A stretch of DNA of 64,000 nucleotides from Polymorphospora lycopeni (GTDB lineage Bacteria > Actinomycetota > Actinomycetes > Mycobacteriales > Micromonosporaceae): NCBI RefSeq assembly GCF_042237075.1, contig NZ_JBCGDC010000009.1, positions 43,868-107,867 on the forward strand, written 5' to 3'. The position numbers and the translations under genes were made by a program. This document shows, piece by piece, positions 22,401 through 28,200 of this stretch. How positions within the stretch are numbered: the first letter of the stretch is position 1; each line of letters starts with the position of its first letter. The notes under the pieces are model-generated. The model was not told the DNA's origin, ran no database searches, and was given only the letters and a program-made list of their open reading frames with translations.

Positions 22401-24053
22401 CGAGCGTTCCACGCAGATCGCCACCGGCTGGTCCGGACCGACGCCGTGGGCGCGCAGGTGGTGGGCGAGCTGGTTGGCGCGGCTGTTCAGCTCGCCGTAG
22501 CGCAGCGATTCGCCCTCGAACGAGACCGCCACCGCGTCGGGGGTGGCGGCGGCCTGCTCCTCGAACAGCCCGTGGACCGTCCGGCCGGCCGGATAGGCGG
22601 TCGCGTCGGCGTACGCGGCGAGCAGTTGGTGGCGCTCGTCCGGGTCGAGCAGGGTCAGCTCGGCCACCGGGCGTTCGGGGTGGTCGGCCATCTGGGTCAG
22701 GACCCGGTGCAGGTAGCGGGTGTATCGGTGGGCGGTGTCGGTGTCGAACAGTGCGGTGGCGTATTCGAGGCTGCCGGTGATCCGGCCGTCCTCTTCGGCC
22801 AGCGACAGCGTGAGGTCGAACTTGGCGCCGGCCCAGGGGGAGTGCAGGGTGGTGACCTCGATGCCGGCCAGGTCGAGGTCGTCCTCCTCGTTGTTCTGCC
22901 AGGCGAACATCACCTGGAACAGCGGTGTGTAGGCGAGGCTGCGGGTGGGGTTGACGAGTTCGACGACCTGTTCGAAGGGGAGGTCCTGGTGTTCGAGGGT
23001 GGTGAGGGAGAGGTCGCGTACGCGGTCGAGGAGTTGGGTGACGGTGGGGTTGCCGGTGAGGTCGACGCGTAGGGCGAGGGTGTTGACGAAGAAGCCGATG
23101 AGGTCTTCGAGTTCGGCACGGCGTCGGTTGGCGGTGGGGGTGCCGATGACCAGGTCGGTCTGGCCGGAGAGCCGGGAGAGCACGATCGCCCAGCCGGTCA
23201 GCAGGGTCATGAACAGGGTGCCGCCGTGGCGGGCGCCGAGTTCGTCGAGCCGGTTGGTGAGTCCGGCGTCGAGTTCGACCGTGACCTGCGCCCCGGCGTG
23301 GTCCTGTTCGGCCGGCCGGGGGCGGTCGGTGGGGAGTTCGAGCAGGGCCGGCGCGTCGGCCAGGGCCTGTCGCCAGTAGGTCTCCTGCCGGGCGAGTACG
23401 CCGTCGGCGAGCCACTGCCGCTGCCAGGCGGCGTAGTCGGCGTACTGGATCGGCAGCGGCGGCAGCGGATCGGGCTCGTTGTCGTGGAAGGCGGCGTAGA
23501 GGGTGCCGAGTTCGTTGGTGAGCACGCCCTGCGACCAGCCGTCGGAGACGATGTGGTGCATCGTCAGCAGCAGCACGTGCCGGTCGGGGGCGAGCACGAC
23601 CAGCCGGCCCCGGATCAGCGGCCCGGTGGTCAGGTCGAACGGGGCGTTGGTCTCGGCTTCCTGCAACTCGGCCAGGCGGGCCGACGCGTCAGGCAGGCCG
23701 GTGAGGTCGTCGACGTGCAGGGTGAAGCCGGTGTCGGGCGGGTCGATGTGCTGGTGGGCGTCGGCGCCGTCGGCCACGATCCGGGTGCGTAGCACCTCGT
23801 GCCGGGCGACGAGCGCGTCGAGGGCCGCGGCGAGGGCCTTGCGGTCGAGTTGGCCGTCGAGCCGCAACGCCATCGGCATGTGGTACGCCGGACCGACCCC
23901 GCCGAGGCGTTCGAGGAACCACAACCGCTGCTGCGCGAACGACAACCGCAGGGGACCGGAGCGGTCCGGCAGGGGCTCGATCTCGGTGGGGGGACGTGTC
24001 GTCCGGACCTGATCGGGAGCCGAATCACGGAACCGCTGATCGTCCGGCAACAT
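10449..24053 (-). CDS. Four-module NRPS: C-A-T / dual C-E-A-T / C-A-T / Cy-A-T-Ox
   Basis: 4534 residues, ATG with a GAGGGG ribosome site. Module 1: C (HHIVSDG near 167), A code DFWNVGMVH (Thr), carrier near 1034. Module 2: condensation domain with the extended motif HHLMARDGD near 1138 that marks dual epimerization/condensation domains, and HHIIDDN in place of HHxxxDG; A code DVADVGAVD (Arg-like), whose A3 motif reads TSGTSGAANGV, lacking the usual PKG; carrier near 2125. Module 3: C (HHIVSDG), A code DVQFVAQVV (Pro-like, uncertain), carrier near 3185. Module 4: cyclization domain with DALIVD (DxxxxD) near 3380, A code DLFNMSLIW (Cys), carrier with LLGATSID near 4235, and a C-terminal SagB-type flavin oxidase domain (about 4300-4534). 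Expected product segment: D-allo-Thr, Arg, an unassigned Pro-like residue, then thiazole. The C-terminus STDTITVEI may be the partner of the next protein's docking domain. Confidence 0.95.
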   Translation of the reverse strand: MLPDDQRFRDSAPDQVRTTRPPTEIEPLPDRSGPLRLSFAQQRLWFLERLGGVGPAYHMPMALRLDGQLDRKALAAALDALVARHEVLRTRIVADGADAHQHIDPPDTGFTLHVDDLTGLPDASARLAELQEAETNAPFDLTTGPLIRGRLVVLAPDRHVLLLTMHHIVSDGWSQGVLTNELGTLYAAFHDNEPDPLPPLPIQYADYAAWQRQWLADGVLARQETYWRQALADAPALLELPTDRPRPAEQDHAGAQVTVELDAGLTNRLDELGARHGGTLFMTLLTGWAIVLSRLSGQTDLVIGTPTANRRRAELEDLIGFFVNTLALRVDLTGNPTVTQLLDRVRDLSLTTLEHQDLPFEQVVELVNPTRSLAYTPLFQVMFAWQNNEEDDLDLAGIEVTTLHSPWAGAKFDLTLSLAEEDGRITGSLEYATALFDTDTAHRYTRYLHRVLTQMADHPERPVAELTLLDPDERHQLLAAYADATAYPAGRTVHGLFEEQAAATPDAVAVSFEGESLRYGELNSRANQLAHHLRAHGVGPDQPVAICVERSTEMIVGLLAVLKAGGAYVPLDPGYPADRLAYVLGDSAPAVVLAHAATRTVLDGVTSAPVIDLDDPAAWADRPCTDPAVDLTPGNLAYVIYTSGSTGRPKGVMVEHANVVRLFSATAHWFGFGPSDVWSLFHSFAFDFSVWEIWGALLHGGRLVVVPRLTSRSPADFYRLLCDEGVTVLNQTPSAFRSLIAAQAETGRSHALRTVVFGGEALDPAMLRPWYADPRNGRAELVNMYGITETTVHVTYRPLTAADADRPGVSPIGGPIGDLRLYVLDERLEPVPHGVVGELHVGGAGVARGYLNRPELTAERFLDSPFEAGDRLYKTGDLVRHRADGSLEYIGRNDFQVKIRGFRIELGEIESQLAATPGVREAVVLATTDATGETRLVGYYTASVRKLTADALRTRLSGVLPEHMVPAAYVRIAEWPLTANGKLDRKALPAPDGLAFASRDYAEPVGATEIALAGIWAEVLGIERVGRHDNFFALGGHSLLALRVLERMRRQGMDADVRVLFGAPVLTDLAAAVGAGPGQVEVPPNLIPDGCARITPDLLPLVDLTQSEIDTIVATVPGGAPNVQDVYPLAPMQEGILFHHLMARDGDPYLVTSLIAFADRERLDRYRAALEAVVARHDILRTAVVWQGINEPVQVVWRRVTLPVEEIELDPAGDDPGRELREHFDRRYGRLSLHEAPLVRLLVARDPRDGRWLALELIHHIIDDNTSLKQLNAEIRAHLAGLGDRLPAPLPFRDFVARIRRGVDRIEQESFFRGMLGTVDAPTAPFGLLDIHGDGRTMRDARVRVDAELAVRLRARAQALQVSVTSLFHVAWGQVLARASGRQDVVFGTVLFGRMQGGAGSDRVLGPFINTLPLRVTLADTGAADCVLRTHGALTELIRHEHAPLALAQSCSGVAPPAPLFTALLNYRHAEVLAKPDTTPAAGADIFTYLAAEERGNYPLALDVDDLGDDFILTVAATAEVAADRVCAMVERALETLVETLERAPDAAVDRLDVLPPAERNRLLADGNETAVPYPPQRLLHHLFEARAARNPDAVALVLDDHELTYGELDARANRLAHHLRDRGVGPDRLVAICLERSLDTVVALLAVLKAGGAYLPLDPAYPVERLTHMLRDATPVVALTHGAARDRLGAALSGVDVPVVDLDADAAGWADLPVTVPVVDGLAAHHLAYVIYTSGTSGAANGVMVEHGQLVAVAAAWERLFDLRPGLVHLQMASFSFDVFTADVVRALGFGGRLVLCPRPLLLDSPGLYALLRRHDVDFADFVPAVLNPLMGYLDSVGGSLAGLETVVCGSDAWTAANAVQLRALCGPRVRIVNAYGVTEAAVDSTCYPLPADVADVAALTCLPIGRPLPNVRVYLLDAAGEPVPAGVVGEIHIGGAGVARGYLNRPELTAQRFGVSPFMPGDRLYRTGDLGRRLPDGQLEFLGRDDFQVKVRGFRVELGEIEARLAGCPGVREAVVVARPDSSGHQRLIAYHLSGGGQPPSARVLRDRLAAELPDYMVPAAFVRLAAWPLTPNGKVDRAALPAPDGEAFGQRGYVEPVGLLETVVAAVWADVLGIERVGRYDDFFALGGHSLLAMRLVSKIRQALGREVSPAALFAAPVLAAFVERMTPDGRDVLPPVRPVDRGGALTLSFAQQRLWFLERLGGVGPAYHMPMALRLDGWLDRSALTAALDALVARHEVLRTRIVADGADAHQHIDPPGTGFTLHVDDLTGHPEAVARLAELQAAEAATPFDLAAGPLIRGRLVVLAPDRHVLLLTMHHIVSDGWSMGVLTRELGVLYTAFHGGDTDPLPPLPIQYADYAAWQRQWLADGVLARQETYWRQALADAPALLELPTDRPRPAEQDHVGAQLALDLDADLTAALKALGARHGGSLFMTLLTGWAIVLSRLSGQTDLVIGTPTANRRRAELEDLIGFFVNTLALRVDLTGNPTTTQLLDRVRDLSLTTLEHQDLPFEQVVELVNPTRSLAHAPLFQVMFAWQNNEDGELALPGIEVTALPFPYTSAKFDLVLALAEQGGRITGSLEYATALFDTDTAHRYTRYLHRVLTQMADHPERPVAELTLLDERDRERVLRQARTSPVERDIRARFDSRVGTAPDAVAVSFEGGSLRYAELDRRANQLAHHLRERGVGPDSLVAVCLRRSPELVVALVAILRAGGAYVPLDPGYPAERLAYMLRDSAPVLLLTAGDTAAVADLPGAPPAIDLHADRSRWAGHPTGAPEPAAGPDHLAYVIYTSGSTGQPKGVAQTWRCLDNLVDWQLRFAAPGSPAPERVLQFASISFDVSFQEIWSTLCHGGELVLMDEERGRDLGGLRRFIAERGVRRAFLPAAVLHQMAGLTGAVAPLTPGCEIVTAGEALRVNDDVRALLVGLGGDYLYNQYGPTETHVVSQFALATADAASWPALPPIGRPIAGARLYVLDGRLEPVPDGVLGELYIGGTGLARGYLDRSGLTATRFHPDPFAGPGERMYRSGDLVRRRADGAIEFAGRADDQVKVRGFRVEPGEIESALRDVPGVREAAVLLREDSPGDPHLVGYLAGEVTAEVARDHLRRRLPGHLVPTRWVVLDRLPLTANGKLDRRALRAPEQADDATAYVAPRDDREARMAEIWAEVLRRDRVGAYDNFFALGGHSLLATRLVHAVNQRMAAGLSLRTLFQKPVLADLVAELARHDPPAVVDLPALTPDPAGRHEPFPLTDIQEAYWVGRESTIELGGVGAHGYSELRLREFDEERFRRALDRLIARHDMLRAVFHDGTQRVLATVPSYPMARHDLRGLDPETVGRRLAEIRERMSHQLLDAGRWPLFEFALTLLDGEARLHVSIDALIVDAASGQILEHELGLLYADPDADLPPLTVSFRDYVLAERALRRTPRYDRALAYWRERVGTLAPAPGLPLERQPESVERPRFTRYDEVLPAEQWGRLKAAAGRYGVTPSVLLLTAFAQVLARWSRQSRFTLSLPLFNRLPLHPGINAVIGDFTSLVLVEVDVPAGVDFVTRARAVQEQLWQDIDHAAVSGVRVNRELARARGTRHAALPVVFNSTLSELAPESGDSGLPAALNGEVVHGITQTPQVWIDHTVLEAGGRLHFNWDSIDELFPAGLVAEMFAAYRTLLDRLTDAAAWHTTVDGPVAPPAPAALPAPGPLMHELFDRQALATPAAPAVLAPDRRLDYATLRTEARRLAGRLQDRGVRPGQLVAVLLDRGWEQVVATLAVLYAGGAYLPVDPDWPAERVARVLERAGAELALVGPAPVAVPDGVGQLVVDAATVGAGGPEPRPVAVADTDLAYVIYTSGSTGTPKGVMIDHRGAVNTLLDVNGRFGVGPADRVLAVSALSFDLSVFDIFGTLAAGAAVVTLDPELARDPVHWSELAWTHRVSVWNSVPALAGMLVDHAEGGHPPPPSLRLVMLSGDWIPLPLPGRLRALLPDVDVHSLGGATEASIWSIHHPIGEVDPAWRSIPYGRALANQRFYVLDEALRTRPTWAVGHLYIGGIGLARGYWRDEAATAASFVVHPVTGERLYRTGDLGRLRPDGSIEFLGREDDQVKVNGYRVELGEIESALESHPGVRAAALRLIGAAQADKRLAAYVVPDGVALDAAVLVEHLERRVPAYMVPASFTFLDALPLSANGKVDRGQLPDPRPSAVPVVAALVLDDPAEDRLVKIVTEILDVPVVAPDANLLLLGATSIDIVRIANALSGELGFRPKLARLMRQPTLADLLGMYREHVAQRAVVARAQRAVVDDPAARAEFKARGEGRRVFPPATGQVALAAPADPAFARRYTDYRSVRRFGADPVPAHALGLLLAALAQRQVDGRAKFQYGSAGGTYPVQTYLYVKPGRITGVPGGAYYHDPATHRLVALGGERELSPDAYDYFVNRPVFESAAFALFLVAQRAAIDPLYPEQSVAFCNIEAGAMAQLLTMAAADHGLGLCGIGSLETDELAALFDLDTSHRLVYSLVGGTRPAPGIPGQRPADAGSTDTITVEI

Positions 24054-24297
24054 GTGCCCCCTCGAGTTCTTGCTGGCATGCCACTACATCATGACGTTCG
24101 TAAAGGTGAATTAACATTAGTTCAACGGTCAGGCTAAGGCCAGGGTGAATGCTCTGATTCACCTCGTCGGTCGGGTTCTTGCCAAAACCTTGCCGGGCCC
24201 GTATTCCTGGGCGACTAATTTCTCCATCTACGAATAGCGAGATTAGTCAGAAAATCCCACTGAAATGGCACAGATACGCTCTGAAGTTGCCATGGGG
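24054..24297. promoter_or_regulatory. Intergenic region upstream of the 4534-aa NRPS, with repeated GGTGAAT motifs
   Basis: This 244-bp gap is the only sizeable one inside the leftward NRPS series and is clearly more AT-rich than its surroundings. It holds GGTGAAT at 24105-24111 and 24144-24150 and the inverted copy ATTCACC at 24157-24163; the last two form a 7-bp inverted repeat around GCTCTG. This fits a regulator site and a second promoter for the large NRPS gene. I see no convincing -35/-10 pair; TTGAAC near 24120 on the minus strand is only a weak candidate. Confidence 0.4.
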
Positions 24298-24963
24298 TCA
24301 AACCGTGACCCGTCCCAGGATCTCGGCCAGCCCATCCACCAGCCGCCCCTGCTCCGCCCGGCCCGCGGCGAGATCGGCCCGGTTCGCCGCCGCCAGGACG
24401 CGGGCCCGCACCAGGGCATCCGGATACGTCTCCAGGTATGCCCGCTCGTCAGCCAATGCGAGCGCCGCCCCAATGGCATTCGCGTTTGCGATGGCATTGG
24501 CATTGGCGCACGCCTCGGCGTTGGCGCCGGTACTCAGATCTGCGTAGAACTGGGCGTACTCAACCGTCTCGTCGGCGCTGTAGCCGTTCGCGGTGGCGTA
24601 CGCGTGCGCGTTGGCGTAGGCCACCGCGTGCGCGTCGGCGTACGGATAAGCGGCCCGGTACAACTCGCCCAGGACCGGCCGCAGCGCCTCGCTCCACTCC
24701 GCCGCCCCGACCCGCTCCCCGGCCGCCGCCCGCCGGCACAGCCCGGCGACAATCTGTTGTGGACCGTCGACATCGTCCGGTCCCGGTGCGAGCAGGAGCG
24801 CGTGCCACTCGTACACCACCCGGAACGGCACCCGGTCGCCGAGCCGGTCGAGCTCGCCACGCACCCGCCGCCCCCGGTCCGCCGCACCGGCGGAATCCTG
24901 ACCGGCCTCCAACGCCGCGACCAGCGCGGCCAGCCAACGCTGCGGACCATCCACCCGGCTCAC
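24298..24963 (-). CDS. Small Ala/Asn/Tyr-rich helical protein of unknown function (SpcZ-like)
   Basis: The GTG at 24963 overlaps the stop of the upstream C-A-T gene as GTGA and gives 221 residues; a GTG at 24972 or 24954 is also possible, the last having the better-spaced GGAGG. The N-terminal half is ordinary helical sequence (RWLAALVAALEAG). The second half is a run of alternating Ala with Asn, Tyr and small residues (AYPYADAHAVAYANAHAYA; ANAEACANANAIANANAI), suggesting a long packed alpha-helical repeat. No signal peptide, membrane span or catalytic motif is visible. From memory it resembles actinobacterial proteins annotated SpcZ that sit in antibiotic clusters; no biochemical role is known to me. 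Its position between NRPS genes suggests a cluster accessory protein. Confidence 0.7.
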   Translation of the reverse strand: MSRVDGPQRWLAALVAALEAGQDSAGAADRGRRVRGELDRLGDRVPFRVVYEWHALLLAPGPDDVDGPQQIVAGLCRRAAAGERVGAAEWSEALRPVLGELYRAAYPYADAHAVAYANAHAYATANGYSADETVEYAQFYADLSTGANAEACANANAIANANAIGAALALADERAYLETYPDALVRARVLAAANRADLAAGRAEQGRLVDGLAEILGRVTV

Positions 24964-27900
24964 CCCTCCCACCCCGCCGGCCGCGGCCGGTCCATCGTGG
25001 CCAGCAGGTCGTCGACATCCGCGTCGGTCAACGTGTCGAGGTAGTCCGCACCACCCGTCGCGACGCCGCCGCCCGCCGGCCCCGACCCGGGCGGCGCCCC
25101 GGCCGCCGCGACCGCCGTGGCCAGCCCGGCCACGGTCGGGTCGTCGAAAAGCGTACGCACCGGCAGGTCGACCCCGTGCGCCGTCCAGATCCGCGCCATC
25201 AACTGGGTGGCCCTGACCGAATGTCCACCGAGGACGAAAAAGTTGTCCAGCACACCGGGTGGCTCGGGCAGGCCCAGCAGGTCGGCGACAAGCGCCGCCA
25301 GCTCCCGCTCCAGCGGAGTCCGCGGCGCGACCGCCGGCCCACCCGCCCCGGAACCCCAGTCCGGCTCCGGCAGCGCACGCGGGTCAAGCTTGCCCCGGGA
25401 CGTACGCGGCACCTCGGGCAGCGCCACGAACGCCGCCGGCACCATGTACTCGGGTAGGAGGCGGCGGACGTACTCACACAGCCCGGCCGGCGGCTCGGTC
25501 GCCCCGGTGACCACGTACCCGACCAGCCGTGCCCCGTCCGGGCCGGTCGACGTCGTCACGACCGCGTCGACCACCTCCGGATGGCCGCGCAGCACCGCCT
25601 CCACCTCCGCCGTCTCGACCCGGAACCCGCGTACCTTCACCTGCCGGTCGACCCGGCCGAGCGGTTCGATCCGGCCGTTGGGCAGCCAGCGGCCCAGGTC
25701 GCCGCTGCGGTAGAGCCGGCCACCGGCGGTGAACGGATCGGGCACGAACCGGTCGGCGGTCAGCCCGGGCGCGCCGGCGTAGCCCTGGCCGAGCCCGGCA
25801 CCCCCGATGTAGATCTCGCCGACCACCCCCGGCGGCACCGGCCGCATCCACCGGTCCAGCAGGAAGACCCGGCTGCCGGCGATGGCCGGGCCGATGTCCA
25901 GCGGGTCCGGACCGGCGACGACCTCGGCGCCGGTCGAATACACCGTCGTCTCGGTCGGGCCGTAGCAGTTCCACAGCCGCACGTCCGGGCCGATCAGGGC
26001 GTCGGCGAGCGACTTCGGCAACGCCTCCCCGCCGCTGAGCCGCAGCCGGACCCCGGCCGGCACCCCACCGGCCGCCACCAGCATCCGCCAGGTCGTCGGC
26101 GTCGCCTGGAGCATCGTGGCGTCCACCGAGGTCAGCAGCCGCCGCAGCCGGTTGCCGTCGATCACGTCGTCGGCACCGGCGACCACGACCGGCGCCCCGC
26201 ACAACAGCGGCAGGAGCAGGTCGAGCAGGGCGATGTCGAACGCGAACGTGCTCACCGAGACGACCCGGTCGGCCGGCCCGAGCGGCACCATCTCCCGGAA
26301 CGCGTGCAACAGGTGCGCGACCGCGCCCTGGGTGACCGTGACCGCCTTCGGCCGGCCGGTGGAGCCCGACGTGAACAGCACGTACGCCGCCGCCTCCGGC
26401 GGCAGCCCGAACGGCGGCGGCACCACCGGCTCCGGCCCGGTCTGCGCCGGCCCGGCCAGGTCGAGCAGCGTCACCGCCGCCTCCAACTCGGCCAGCAGCG
26501 GCCCGGGAATCGCCGTACGGTCGGTGACGACGACCCGCACCCCGGCATCGGCGAGCATCCCGCGCAGCCGCCCCGGCGGATGGGTCGGGTCGAGCGGCAG
26601 GTACGCCGCCCCGATCCGCCACACACCGAGCAGCGCCGGCAGCGGCCGCGCCCCCCGGGGCAGCACGATCCCGACGGTGTCCTGGGCCCGTACGCCGTGC
26701 CCGACCAGTCCGGCCGCGATCCGGCCGGTCAGCTCCCGCAGCCGCGTGCCGGTGAGGGGCACGTCGTCGCCCCGGATCACGACCCGGTCGCCGGTGTCGA
26801 CCGCGGCCACCAGTGCCGCCGCGGTCGCGCCCGGCGCCGGCACCGACGCCGACTCCGGCGCCGACCACACCCGGGTCACCAGATCCCGCGTCGCCGGTGC
26901 CAGGATGTCCACCTCGGACACCCGCATCTCCGGGTTCGTCGCCAGCGCGGCCAGGACCGCGCGCAGGGCGTCGGCGAACCGGTCCGCGCTCTGAGCGGTG
27001 AACAGGTCGGTGAGGTAGCGCAGCCGTACGGTCAACTCGTCCGGGCCGGCGACCGCCGCCAGTTCCAGCTCGAACTTGCCGGCGCCGTTGTGCACCAGCT
27101 CCGGGCGCCAGCGCAGGCCGCCCCGGGCCAGCGGCGGCGACGCGTCCTCGACCGTACACATCACCTGGAGCAACGGCGCCCGGGCCGGGTGCCGTCGCGG
27201 CCGGCACAGCTCGACCACCCGCGCGAACGGCAGATCCTGGTGGGCCTGGGCCCGCGCCGACGCGGTGTGCAGCCGGTCGAGAAGCCGCCCGAGCGTCGGA
27301 TCCCCGTCCAACGTCGCCCGGATCGCGACCGTGTTCGCGAAGAGGCCGAGCATCCGCTCGGTCTCGATCCGGGTCCGGCCCGCCACCGGTACCCCGATCA
27401 GCAACTCGTCCACACCGCCCAGCCGGGACAGCAGCGCCGCGTACCCGGTCAGCAGCACGGCGAAGATCGTGCTGCCCCGGTCACCGGCCAGCCGCCGCAG
27501 CCCCGCCGCCAACCCGGCGTCCACGGGCACGTCCACCTCGGCGGCGGCCGGCGTCGGCCGGGCCGGGTACGGGTGGTCGACCGGCAGCGGCACCTCGGGC
27601 GGGGCACCGGCCAGCTCGGCCGACCAGAACCGCTCCGCGTCGGCGTGACCACCCGCCTCGACGTGCTCCCGCTCCCACAGCGCGAAGTCCGCGTACTGCA
27701 ACTCGGGCTCCACCGACACCGCCGGCCGGCCGGCGGACAGCGCCTCGTAGTCGCCCGCGATCTCGTCGAAGAGCAGCCGGAACGACCAGCCGTCCGCGAT
27801 CGCGTGGTGCGCCACCAGGCACAACACGTGCCGGTCGGGCGCCAGCCGCAGCAGCCGGGTACGCACCAGCGGGCCGCGTTCGAGGTCGAACGGCGTACGG

Positions 27901-28199
27901 ACAAGCTCCTCGATCGCCGCCCGCGGGTCCGTCCCGGCCAGCGGCTCGACCCCGAGGGCGGCCGGCGGGGCGTCGTCGATCACCTGGATCGGCAGGCCGC
28001 CGTTGGCCCGGAACGTGGTCCGCAGGACCTCGTGCCGCCCGACCGCCGCCGCCCAGGCAGCACCGAGCGCCGCCACGTCCAGTGGCCCGGACAGCCACAC
28101 CGCCCATCCGATGTTGTACGTCGCCCGGCCCGGATCCAGCCGGTCGAGCAGCCACATCCGCCGCTGCGCCGCCGACGCCGGAAACTCGAAGAACGCCAT
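24960..28199 (-). CDS. NRPS module C-A-T, Gly-type
   Basis: 1079 aa, ATG one base after the stop of the upstream LanB-fused NRPS, so the two are co-translated. The condensation domain has an intact HHAIADG near residue 130. The A domain shows FTSGSTGRPKAV near 606 and NCYGPTETT near 743; the by-eye code DILQLGCVY matches the glycine signature at its first six positions (DILQLG). The carrier domain has LGGHSVRA near 990. After the carrier comes a short acidic C-terminal tail (TDADVDDLL) that may serve docking. There is no epimerase, thioesterase or tailoring domain. It should add glycine between the residue loaded by the preceding protein and threonine of the next; order inferred from gene order. 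Confidence 0.93.
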   Translation of the reverse strand: MAFFEFPASAAQRRMWLLDRLDPGRATYNIGWAVWLSGPLDVAALGAAWAAAVGRHEVLRTTFRANGGLPIQVIDDAPPAALGVEPLAGTDPRAAIEELVRTPFDLERGPLVRTRLLRLAPDRHVLCLVAHHAIADGWSFRLLFDEIAGDYEALSAGRPAVSVEPELQYADFALWEREHVEAGGHADAERFWSAELAGAPPEVPLPVDHPYPARPTPAAAEVDVPVDAGLAAGLRRLAGDRGSTIFAVLLTGYAALLSRLGGVDELLIGVPVAGRTRIETERMLGLFANTVAIRATLDGDPTLGRLLDRLHTASARAQAHQDLPFARVVELCRPRRHPARAPLLQVMCTVEDASPPLARGGLRWRPELVHNGAGKFELELAAVAGPDELTVRLRYLTDLFTAQSADRFADALRAVLAALATNPEMRVSEVDILAPATRDLVTRVWSAPESASVPAPGATAAALVAAVDTGDRVVIRGDDVPLTGTRLRELTGRIAAGLVGHGVRAQDTVGIVLPRGARPLPALLGVWRIGAAYLPLDPTHPPGRLRGMLADAGVRVVVTDRTAIPGPLLAELEAAVTLLDLAGPAQTGPEPVVPPPFGLPPEAAAYVLFTSGSTGRPKAVTVTQGAVAHLLHAFREMVPLGPADRVVSVSTFAFDIALLDLLLPLLCGAPVVVAGADDVIDGNRLRRLLTSVDATMLQATPTTWRMLVAAGGVPAGVRLRLSGGEALPKSLADALIGPDVRLWNCYGPTETTVYSTGAEVVAGPDPLDIGPAIAGSRVFLLDRWMRPVPPGVVGEIYIGGAGLGQGYAGAPGLTADRFVPDPFTAGGRLYRSGDLGRWLPNGRIEPLGRVDRQVKVRGFRVETAEVEAVLRGHPEVVDAVVTTSTGPDGARLVGYVVTGATEPPAGLCEYVRRLLPEYMVPAAFVALPEVPRTSRGKLDPRALPEPDWGSGAGGPAVAPRTPLERELAALVADLLGLPEPPGVLDNFFVLGGHSVRATQLMARIWTAHGVDLPVRTLFDDPTVAGLATAVAAAGAPPGSGPAGGGVATGGADYLDTLTDADVDDLLATMDRPRPAGWEG

Positions 28200-28200
28200 C

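Noticed and set aside
10497..23792. Several long plus-strand frames, up to 1817 codons
   Set aside because: All lie opposite the four-module NRPS and repeat the composition of mirrored A and C domains.
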